From DATKKX01 sp035542775 (GTDB taxonomy: Bacteria > Planctomycetota > Phycisphaerae > UBA1845 > UTPLA1), in the NCBI GenBank assembly GCA_035542775.1, contig DATKKX010000376.1, positions 1 to 6,453 of the forward strand: a DNA stretch of 6,453 bases, read 5' to 3'. Within the stretch, counting starts at the first letter, position 1; each line of letters opens with the position of its first letter. Made by a program: the position numbers and the translations under genes. Below, in pieces: positions 1-5,690 of the stretch. Under the pieces are notes generated by a model that did no database searches, was not told where the DNA came from, and worked only from the letters and a program-made list of their open reading frames with translations.

Positions 1-1261
1 TGCTGTGCGTCTGGATCGAGTGCCGCAGCATGCCGAACATCGACAGCGAGAAGGTGAGGAAAACGTTGATGCTGTAGAGGACGACCAGGCTGTGAACGCT
101 GCCGTGGGCCCACAACAGGATGGCGATCGACGCCACGCCCATCATGAAAATGCCGTTCTGCGTGGTCAGACGCTCGGAAAGCTGCGAGAAGCGATGCGGC
201 ATCCATGAGTCCACGGCCATGTTGGCCAGGACGCGCGGGCCGTCGACGAAGCCCGCCTGAGCGCCGACGATGAGCAGAGCGGCGGCGGAGAGCATGGTCA
301 AGAGGGTAAATGCACGTCCGCCCGGTATGTTCGCGGTCATGGTCTGGAGCAGCACGGCGTTGGTGGTCTTGCCTTCAACGTGCGGCGGGATGTGCCAGAG
401 CAAATACAACAGGAGGAGCCCGCCGGCGGTGAACGCCAGCGAGATCGCCATGTAGAGCATGGTCCGCTTGCCGGTCTGCACCTTCGGCTCTCGAAGGATC
501 GGCAGACCGTTGGAGACAGCCTCGATGCCGGTGTAGGTGCCGCCGCCAAGCGAGTAGGCGTGCAGGAAGAGCAGAACCATGCCGCCCAAACCGAGGGCCG
601 AGAAGCCGCCGCGGAAGCCGGTGCCCAGCTCGGCGATGTCTGAGCCGATCTCGGGCACCTTCGCGGCGATGCCACCGACGATCGTGATCAGGTGCGTGAG
701 GGCGAACACGAGGAAGATCGGGGCCAGGGTAAGCACGGACTCGCGGACGCCGCGAATGTTCAACACCACCAGCGTGATGATGACCGCGATGTCCAGGGGG
801 ACCTTCAGGGAATGCCAGGCCGGATCGACGAAGCTGAACAGCGCCGCGCCGGCGGAGGCGATCGAAACGGAGATGGTCAGGACGTAGTCGACCAGCAAGG
901 CACATCCCGAAACAACGCCTGCCCGCGCCCCCAGCAGGGAGGTCGCCACCACGTAGCCGCCGCCGCCCTGCGGAAAGTGCTCGATGACGCGACTGTAGCC
1001 GGCCGCGATGATGAAGACCGTGAAGGCGGTGAGACCGGCCAGGCCGACCGCAAGATAGGAGTGCTCCCCCAGGGCGCGGAAGGCTTCCTCGGGACCGTAC
1101 GCCGAGGACGAGAGCCCGTCGGCGCCGAGACCGATCCAGGCCAGAATCGGTATGAGCGACATGCGGTGAAAGAGCGACCGATCGTGCAGGTCCCGCGGCG
1201 GCCCGAAGAGGATGCGGCGCAGGCGGCTGGTCAGTTCCGGTTGCTCGTCCAATTGATTCAT
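1..1261 (-). CDS. KimA/YdaO-like APC-superfamily permease, C-terminus beyond window
   Basis: Inner-membrane secondary transporter of the APC superfamily, closest by motif to the KimA/YdaO proton-coupled potassium importers. The frame is open from ATG at 1261 to the left edge (420 residues visible). A basic cytoplasmic N-terminus (about residues 1-33) precedes many hydrophobic helices. Recognisable blocks are GADGLSSSAYGPEEAF (46-61), FPQGGGGYVVA (96-106), LNIRGVRES (167-175), GIEAVSNGLP (245-254) and ANMAVDSWMP (346-355). From memory of the KimA structure, its potassium-site residues Asp36/Tyr43, Tyr118/Thr121/Ser125 and Thr230/Glu233 have counterparts with identical spacing here: Asp48/Tyr55, Tyr126/Thr129/Ser133 and Thr244/Glu247. 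This favours potassium over amino acids, but substrate remains inferred. No Shine-Dalgarno precedes the ATG. A TATCAT on the minus strand (1272-1277) lies about 10 nt upstream, so the transcript may be nearly leaderless. Divergent from the methyltransferase gene. Confidence 0.88.
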   Translation of the reverse strand, partial: MNQLDEQPELTSRLRRILFGPPRDLHDRSLFHRMSLIPILAWIGLGADGLSSSAYGPEEAFRALGEHSYLAVGLAGLTAFTVFIIAAGYSRVIEHFPQGGGGYVVATSLLGARAGVVSGCALLVDYVLTISVSIASAGAALFSFVDPAWHSLKVPLDIAVIITLVVLNIRGVRESVLTLAPIFLVFALTHLITIVGGIAAKVPEIGSDIAELGTGFRGGFSALGLGGMVLLFLHAYSLGGGTYTGIEAVSNGLPILREPKVQTGKRTMLYMAISLAFTAGGLLLLYLLWHIPPHVEGKTTNAVLLQTMTANIPGGRAFTLLTMLSAAALLIVGAQAGFVDGPRVLANMAVDSWMPHRFSQLSERLTTQNGIFMMGVASIAILLWAHGSVHSLVVLYSINVFLTFSLSMFGMLRHSIQTHS

Positions 1262-1311
1262 GGGGTCTACAATGATAGCCGTTCCGCCGGATCGCGCCCA
1301 CGCAGGCTGCA

Positions 1312-1324
1312 CGAACGTCGTTCG
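1312..1324. promoter_or_regulatory. Short palindrome, possible operator between divergent genes
   Basis: Perfect 6-bp arms CGAACG and CGTTCG around a single T, located about 50 bp upstream of the permease ATG and about 165 bp before the methyltransferase start. A compact dyad between divergent genes is a typical place for a repressor or activator site, but no regulator gene is in view and such a short dyad can arise by chance. Confidence 0.25.
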
Positions 1325-1352
1325 CGGGGGTGAGCATAAGAAGTACCCGGCA

Positions 1353-1366
1353 GGGAGGCAACTCCC
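1353..1366 (+). promoter_or_regulatory. GNRA-capped hairpin in the intergenic region
   Basis: GGGAG-GCAA-CTCCC forms a five-base-pair G/C-rich stem closed by GCAA, a GNRA tetraloop. It is followed by GGCTAAAGCC (1384-1393), a weaker 3-bp hairpin. If transcribed rightward it would lie in the methyltransferase leader. No T-run follows, so it is not an intrinsic terminator. I could not match it to a riboswitch consensus. Confidence 0.3.
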
Positions 1367-1467
1367 AGGGCCGCCGTCGCAGGGGCTAAAGCCGGAAACG
1401 GAGGGCTTCCACCGCTGGAATGTCTCAAGCTGGCCCGCGCGAACACCACTTGCCTGTGGTACCATCT

Positions 1468-1486
1468 GCTCGCCAGGAGGGCGAGC
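1468..1486 (+). promoter_or_regulatory. Hairpin presenting an AGGAGG ribosome binding site
   Basis: GCTCGCC (1468-1474) pairs perfectly with GGCGAGC (1480-1486), leaving AGGAG in the loop. The Shine-Dalgarno AGGAGG (1475-1480) thus sits in the loop with its last G in the stem, 10 nt before the GTG at 1491. This is the only strong Shine-Dalgarno I see in the window. It is the main reason to place the methyltransferase start at GTG 1491 rather than ATG 1545. Folding could modulate initiation, which is inference. Confidence 0.45.
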
Positions 1487-1490
1487 AACC

Positions 1491-2375
1491 GTGACGGCGA
1501 ACAGCAGAGCGCATCGAAGGCATTGGCCGGCGCTGGGGGTCCGGATGGCCCGGTTGCTCTGCCGTCAACCGGAGCGGACCGGCGACCTGGTTCGAGGCAG
1601 CTACGATCGCATCGCCGCCGGCTACGACGACGCGTGGACGCACCACATGCGCGATCTGTCGCTGCGGCTGCTGGAACTGGTTTCCCCGCCGCGGGGGGCG
1701 ATCGGCCTCGACCTCACTTGCGGTACCGGCTTCGTCACCGCTGAACTGAACACGCGTACTGGCGGACCGACGATCGGTGTCGATTCATCGCCGGGCATGC
1801 TGGAGATGGCGCGGACAAAGTACGGCGAACGATGCGAGTTCGTGCAAGCGGACGCCATGGACTACCTGCGAGCCTGCCCGCGGCGGTCGGTGGACGTTGT
1901 GACCTGCGCATGGGGCTTGGGCTATTCCCGCCCGGTAGCGGTGATTCGCGAGATCAGTCGCGTTCTTCGACCCGACGGGCGCGTGGGGATCATTGACAAC
2001 ACGTCGTTCTCGCTGGCGCGCGTAATCTGGTCATCGATGCTGGCCTTCGCGGAACAGCCGGCTGCGCTGCGGCATACCATGCGGGTCCGCTTCCTGCCGG
2101 CAGGCTGCGTGCTTTCGGCGATCATGCGGACCTGCGGGCTGGCGGTGCGAAAGGCGTACGACGGATCGAGGACGTACTATGTGCCCGATGGCCGGTCGGC
2201 GATCGCCCGGCTTACCGCGACGGGAGCGGCGGCGGGCTTCGAGTTTGCGGCGGATGAGGCTCACCGCGACCAAGTATTCGTCCGCTTCGCCGAGATCATC
2301 GAAAGGACGGCCATGACCGATCAGGGCGTCGCCATCACGCACCGCTACCTGGCGGCCGTCGGGGAAAAGCGATGA
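1491..2375 (+). CDS. Class I SAM-dependent methyltransferase (UbiE/type 11-like)
   Basis: Soluble Rossmann-fold methyltransferase using S-adenosylmethionine. Numbering from ATG 1545: the family opening SYDRIAAGYDDAW at 19-31, motif I LDLTCGTGF at 55-63, the acidic ribose-binding Asp80 in IGVDSSPGML, QADAMDYL at 101-108, and the post-II block SRVLRPDGRVGIID at 138-151. The C-terminal third is variable and probably shapes the acceptor pocket. Two starts are possible: GTG 1491 (294 residues) has AGGAGG 10 nt upstream; ATG 1545 (276 residues) has only GGGGGT 4 nt upstream. Both keep the whole domain. I chose GTG with limited certainty. The stop TGA overlaps the UbiA start as ATGA, so the two are translationally coupled and likely act in one pathway, with methylation of a prenylated or to-be-prenylated acceptor as the natural guess. 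The substrate is unknown. Confidence 0.85.
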   Translation: MTANSRAHRRHWPALGVRMARLLCRQPERTGDLVRGSYDRIAAGYDDAWTHHMRDLSLRLLELVSPPRGAIGLDLTCGTGFVTAELNTRTGGPTIGVDSSPGMLEMARTKYGERCEFVQADAMDYLRACPRRSVDVVTCAWGLGYSRPVAVIREISRVLRPDGRVGIIDNTSFSLARVIWSSMLAFAEQPAALRHTMRVRFLPAGCVLSAIMRTCGLAVRKAYDGSRTYYVPDGRSAIARLTATGAAAGFEFAADEAHRDQVFVRFAEIIERTAMTDQGVAITHRYLAAVGEKR

Positions 2376-3205
2376 CCGACCTGCTGCGATTGTGCCGCCT
2401 GTACTACGCTGTGCCGATGGCTCTCGCATACACCCTGACGGTCTGTTATGCGCTGGGCGGCGAGATGGATGGGCAGTGGGTCGGCACGTTGCTGTCCTCA
2501 TCGGCGCTGGCCCTTGTCATTGCAGCGGCGTATGTATTCAACGACGTCTGTGACCGGCAGGTGGATTGCATCAACTCGCCACAGCGACCTATCGCAGTGG
2601 GCCGCGTTCGGCCGGGGGTTGCGATCGTGATGAGCACAGCGCTCCTCGCGGCGGGCTTGACCATCGGCGCGATGTGCCGGCGGGAGTTGCTGGCGGTTTT
2701 GTCCCTCGTAGCCGTGGGACTGGTCATCTACGACCTTTTCTCGAAGCGTCTGGGCATCGGCAAGCAAATTCTCGTGGCGGCGTTGATGACGAGCATTTAT
2801 CCGCTGGCTTTCGCCCAGGCCGGCGGAGCGGCGGGGAATCGGGCGGCGACGCTGGCGATCTTCCCGGTGTGGATGTTCCTGACCAGCTTTGGATACGAAG
2901 TCCTCAAGGATGTCCGCGATGTCCGCGGCGATCTCGCGGCAACCGCACGGCCTTCATGGATTCAGCGAAACCCACGACTGGGCCGGCAGGTATCGGCCGC
3001 CGCGATACTTGTCGGCGCGGTTGCCCTGATCGGCCCGTGCCTGACCGGCTGCGGATCGCTGTACATGTCAATCGCCGCCCTGGCAATGCTCGCGGCAATT
3101 GCGGCAGCGTTTCAGTCGACGCGGCGGGCGATGACATTGATATATGTCGAATGCCTGCTGGTGGGCGTCGCCGCAACGGCGGATCTCATCTTTCTCGGCA
3201 GGTGA
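2372..3205 (+). CDS. UbiA-family membrane prenyltransferase
   Basis: Polytopic membrane enzyme of the UbiA superfamily, which transfers a polyprenyl group from its diphosphate to an aromatic or alcohol acceptor. Both diagnostic magnesium-diphosphate motifs are present: N57-D58-x2-D61-x3-D65 followed by NSPQRP, and Y175-E-x3-D180-x2-D183-x3-D187 (YEVLKDVRDVRGD). The length of 277 residues is normal for the family, with about eight hydrophobic segments. The NSPQRPIAVGRV context and short N-terminus resemble geranylgeranylglyceryl-phosphate synthase-like and digeranylgeranyl-type members as much as quinone-pathway UbiA, so the acceptor cannot be set from sequence. The ATG overlaps the methyltransferase TGA (ATGA). 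The last 20 bp overlap the 3' end of the opposing radical SAM gene. No terminator is visible after the stop, where sequence is still coding on the other strand. Confidence 0.92.
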   Translation: MTDLLRLCRLYYAVPMALAYTLTVCYALGGEMDGQWVGTLLSSSALALVIAAAYVFNDVCDRQVDCINSPQRPIAVGRVRPGVAIVMSTALLAAGLTIGAMCRRELLAVLSLVAVGLVIYDLFSKRLGIGKQILVAALMTSIYPLAFAQAGGAAGNRAATLAIFPVWMFLTSFGYEVLKDVRDVRGDLAATARPSWIQRNPRLGRQVSAAAILVGAVALIGPCLTGCGSLYMSIAALAMLAAIAAAFQSTRRAMTLIYVECLLVGVAATADLIFLGR

Positions 3206-4424
3206 GAGTGGACGGCCCCTTAAGTAGGCGCTTGTATCCCTCTGGAAGAGGATCAGTAACGCTCCGCCGAGGGCAGAGCGGCTCGCTCTTTTCTCGCGGT
3301 AATGGCAGCCTGGTAAACTCCGCAGCGACGTCGGCGGCGGCCGCGGCAGACAGCTCTCGCGTCACCTTGCCCATCAGGCAGCCGCATCGCGGCAGGGGGA
3401 AGAACGTCCCCATTCGCTCCCAGATCTCCGCCAGCGGCTCGACGGTCACGTCACCGAAGCTCAGCGGCGTCAGGTCGCAGGGACATACTTGGCCGGTTGC
3501 GTCGATGAAAAGATGGTGGAAGCCGGCGCCGCAGCCGAAGAGCTCGTCCGATTCCAGATAGGCGTTGCACACCACGGTGGGGCCCTCGCGGCGGCGGTTG
3601 TGGCTGATATGGAAGTCGCGGAGTGCCCTCGACTCCTGCGGCGTGAGCATCTGCGAACCGCAGCGAACCCAGGCACCGGTCGCAACCGGGGCAAGCACGC
3701 GGAACTCACCGACGCCCCACCGGCGGGCCAGCTCGTAGATGGATTCCAACTCCCCAGCGGCGACTCGCTCACGCATGCCGACGGTCGAGACGGCGGTATA
3801 GACGCCTGATTCAAGGCACTCTTCGACGGCGGACTGCGCCATGGCGAAAGAGCCGGCCTGACCGCGGATGCGATCGTGCGTCGCTGCGTCGGCGGATTCG
3901 AGGCCGATGGTGACGCAAGAGACGCCCGCTGCGGCGAGGCGCCGGGCACGCTGGGCGTCGAGGCCGTAGCCGGCGGTGAAGACGATGCAGACCATCTCGG
4001 GGGCCGCGGCAGCGACGATGTCTTCCAAGTCGTCACGCAGCAGCGGCTCGCCGCCGGTCAGGCCGAGCGTGCAGGTGCCCAGCGATTTGATCTGGCCAAT
4101 GATGTCAAGCATTTGCTCTCGCGACATCTGCCCCGCCGGTCGGCCCGTATAGCTGCAATGTGGGCACCGGAACGGGCACGCGCTGGTGGCGGCAAGGTAC
4201 GTGGAATATGGCACGCGGCGACGATCGATGAGAGCCCGGCAAAATCGATCAAAGGCCCGCGACGGGTAGGGCGGGAAGAAGGTGTTGATGCGGATCTGGC
4301 CGTCAACGCGATGGGGCTTCTCGAACCGCAATCGGCGAAGGAGATACCACAGGTGCCCGGTCGGCACTCGCCCCACCATCGTGGCGAACATCCGCATGAT
4401 CTGGAATGTGGTGGCGAGGCTCAT
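3186..4424 (-). CDS. Radical SAM protein with SPASM-like cysteine-rich C-terminus
   Basis: 412 residues. The radical SAM core carries the 4Fe-4S motif C83-x3-C87-x2-C90 (ACPFRCPHCSY) and the SAM-binding GGEPLL (124-129), with later strand elements FTAGYGL and TIGLESADA. An N-terminal extension of about 80 residues precedes the core. After the barrel, six cysteines (C286, C298, C314, C316, C347, C349) are arranged like a SPASM/twitch auxiliary cluster region, including VCPCDL and RCGC. SPASM enzymes modify peptides, but also other substrates. No small precursor-peptide gene is evident next to it. The ATG overlaps the stop of the four-helix protein upstream as ATGA, and no Shine-Dalgarno is visible, so coupling probably drives translation. 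The 3' end overlaps UbiA convergently. Association with methyltransferase and UbiA suggests modification of a prenylated molecule, which is inference. Confidence 0.9.
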   Translation of the reverse strand: MSLATTFQIMRMFATMVGRVPTGHLWYLLRRLRFEKPHRVDGQIRINTFFPPYPSRAFDRFCRALIDRRRVPYSTYLAATSACPFRCPHCSYTGRPAGQMSREQMLDIIGQIKSLGTCTLGLTGGEPLLRDDLEDIVAAAAPEMVCIVFTAGYGLDAQRARRLAAAGVSCVTIGLESADAATHDRIRGQAGSFAMAQSAVEECLESGVYTAVSTVGMRERVAAGELESIYELARRWGVGEFRVLAPVATGAWVRCGSQMLTPQESRALRDFHISHNRRREGPTVVCNAYLESDELFGCGAGFHHLFIDATGQVCPCDLTPLSFGDVTVEPLAEIWERMGTFFPLPRCGCLMGKVTRELSAAAAADVAAEFTRLPLPREKSEPLCPRRSVTDPLPEGYKRLLKGPSTLTCRER

Positions 4425-4951
4425 GTGGGGGCGTCCGAGGAATCATGGGGCGCATCCGAGCGCATGCGTATCGTGGCAGCGCCCACGTTGGCGGCGTCAG
4501 CTTTGCATCGCAAGACATAGCCGCAAATCGCGCCGAGCACCGCTCCGCTGGGGATTCCGAAGATCAAGCCCACGACAAGGCCATCGAGGTGCCATGCATC
4601 GGTGGCGGCCCATACGTAAATCATCAAACACGCGTGCAACAATACAGTGGCAAGCGAACCGACAGCGATTCCAACCGAGGCGCCAAGTCCCACCAGTCCG
4701 CGGCGGTCGAGCATCGCCGGCCGGATCATCACTCGGCACCAGAAGATGCCCGCCAACAGGCCGCTGGCCGCCCCGCCGCCAATGCCTGCGACAGGGAGCA
4801 ACGGAAGCAGATCACGCTCACCTTCATGAGGAAGCACGTACGGTACCATCGCGAGAAGCCCCATGAAGGCCGCGATCAGCGTCGAGGCGGTACACACGAA
4901 GATGGTTAAGCCGCTGTACGACTTGGGGCGAAGAGGTGTGGATGATGACAT
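4421..4951 (-). CDS. Small four-helix membrane protein, paralogue A
   Basis: 176 residues, not assigned to a family. Four hydrophobic segments at about 13-40, 49-76, 87-114 and 122-148, rich in Gly and Ala, then a polar Ser/Asp/Pro-containing tail of roughly 28 residues. It is a clear paralogue of the protein encoded at 5048-5575: colinear blocks include GLTIFVC (14-20), LAGIFWCRVMI (66-76), GIAVG followed by LLHACLM (94-110), and IPSGAVLG (133-140). No catalytic motif is visible; the small glycine-rich helices suggest a structural or pore-like role, but nothing supports a specific function. Start chosen at ATG 4951 with AAGGG about 10 nt upstream. An in-frame TTG at 5008 would add 19 residues, and the paralogue has the same arrangement. 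The stop overlaps the radical SAM ATG (ATGA), so the two are translationally coupled. Confidence 0.8.
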   Translation of the reverse strand: MSSSTPLRPKSYSGLTIFVCTASTLIAAFMGLLAMVPYVLPHEGERDLLPLLPVAGIGGGAASGLLAGIFWCRVMIRPAMLDRRGLVGLGASVGIAVGSLATVLLHACLMIYVWAATDAWHLDGLVVGLIFGIPSGAVLGAICGYVLRCKADAANVGAATIRMRSDAPHDSSDAPT

Positions 4952-5047
4952 TGGCTGGTTTCCCTTGAGATCACTATCCAGCCTACTCCAATGCTGAAGC
5001 CCCAACAAGCAAGCGAAAACGGAAACGCCAGGATCGGGGGGCGGGGA

Positions 5048-5575
5048 TTATGGGGTTGTATCGCTGGGGCTGCGCGGCGCCTGAGCCATGGGCGGAGCAA
5101 CGACTGTTGCCTTCGGAGTGCCGTCGGTATCGGCGACTGCAAACGCACTGCGATAGGCGCCGCCGCTGATGCCGCCGACAACGGCGCCGATTGGAATCGC
5201 GAGTGCGATGCCCAACCGCATCAGCCACGTCTCCCGTTCTCCTGTGAGCAGCATCAAGCCGGCATGCAGCAGTGCGGCCGAAATCACTCCGACGGCAATA
5301 CCGATGAGCGCACCGATCCTGGCCAGTTTTTCGCGACGCTTCGGCGTTGCCAGCGTGATCATCACGCAGCTCCAGATGATGCCTGCGATCACCCCCGTCA
5401 CGGCACCCCAGCAGAAACCGAAACCCACCAGCCCTTCCCCACGCAGTTCGTAGGCAGGCCGGTAGGTATCTCCGGCAATCGCTCCCATGATGCCGGCCAC
5501 GACGGCAGCTCCGATGCAGACCGAGATGGTCAAACCGAGCAAACGTCTAGGGCAGGTGGGTATGATCAGTGGCAT
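5048..5575 (-). CDS. Small four-helix membrane protein, paralogue B
   Basis: 175 residues, function unknown. Four hydrophobic segments at about 13-35, 48-77, 86-111 and 118-142, then a tail rich in Pro, Ala and Thr. It shares with its downstream neighbour GLTISVC (14-20), IAGIIWSCVMI (63-73), GIAVG with LLHAGLM (92-108) and IPIGAVVG (127-134), with only small gaps, indicating tandem duplication. The loop between helices 1 and 2 and the C-terminal tail differ most. Start at ATG 5575 is preceded by CGGGAA but no canonical Shine-Dalgarno; a TTG at 5632 in frame is the alternative. A promoter-like sequence ends about 28 bp before the ATG. The 96-bp gap to the next gene has no terminator-like hairpin, so this gene, its paralogue and the radical SAM gene could be one transcript. 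Confidence 0.8.
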   Translation of the reverse strand: MPLIIPTCPRRLLGLTISVCIGAAVVAGIMGAIAGDTYRPAYELRGEGLVGFGFCWGAVTGVIAGIIWSCVMITLATPKRREKLARIGALIGIAVGVISAALLHAGLMLLTGERETWLMRLGIALAIPIGAVVGGISGGAYRSAFAVADTDGTPKATVVAPPMAQAPRSPSDTTP

Positions 5576-5603
5576 CGGGTAGTTCCCGTTCAGATTGAGT
5601 GTG

Positions 5604-5632
5604 AGTATACCCCATGGCAACGAGCGCAACAA
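5604..5632 (-). promoter_or_regulatory. Sigma70-like promoter for paralogue B
   Basis: On the minus strand TTGTTG (5627-5632) is separated by 17 nt from TATACT (5604-5609). Transcription would begin near 5597, giving a leader of about 20 nt before ATG 5575. Spacing is ideal, the -10 matches five of six consensus positions and the -35 three of six. The same TTGTTG occurs at the matching position upstream of paralogue A (5003-5008), there with a much poorer -10 (TAGGCT, 4980-4985). Confidence 0.5.
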
Positions 5633-5690
5633 CGAAAAGAGGGTTCACCGATCGAGCCGCGGAGTCTTACGGCAAATCCGAATCATCACG

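Larger units (their letters stand above)
1262..1490. other. Divergent intergenic region with small inverted repeats
   Basis: This region separates the leftward permease from the rightward methyltransferase and must hold the promoters of both. No convincing -35/-10 pair is visible on the plus strand. It contains several short perfect inverted repeats: CGAACG-T-CGTTCG (1312-1324), GGGAG-GCAA-CTCCC (1353-1366), ACCAC-6 nt-GTGGT (1445-1460) and GCTCGCC-AGGAG-GGCGAGC (1468-1486). The frame upstream of 1491 stays open back to 1260, but the encoded peptide is arginine- and proline-rich and unlike any N-terminus I recognise, so I do not treat it as coding. Confidence 0.6.

Noticed and set aside
281..297. 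17-nt exact repeat shared with 5841-5857 (GGCGGCGGAGAGCATGG)
   Set aside because: Both copies lie in membrane-protein genes in the same phase and encode MLSAA. Chance use of the same common codons explains it better than a mobile repeat.
375..1361. Long open frame on the minus strand overlapping the permease
   Set aside because: The product is dominated by Arg, Gly and Pro with no hydrophobic segments. It is a neighbouring frame of the permease, whose own frame gives recognisable family motifs throughout.
1350..1430. Possible riboswitch (c-di-GMP-I or cobalamin type) upstream of the methyltransferase, or a c-di-AMP type upstream of the permease
   Set aside because: The GNRA hairpin and GGGGCTAAAGCC looked suggestive, but conserved core elements of those classes could not be matched in order on either strand.
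2566..3561. 331-codon plus-strand open frame spanning the UbiA 3' half and the radical SAM 3' end
   Set aside because: Low-complexity Arg/Gly/Ser-rich translation, overlapping two confidently identified genes. It is typical of an off-frame reading in GC-rich DNA.
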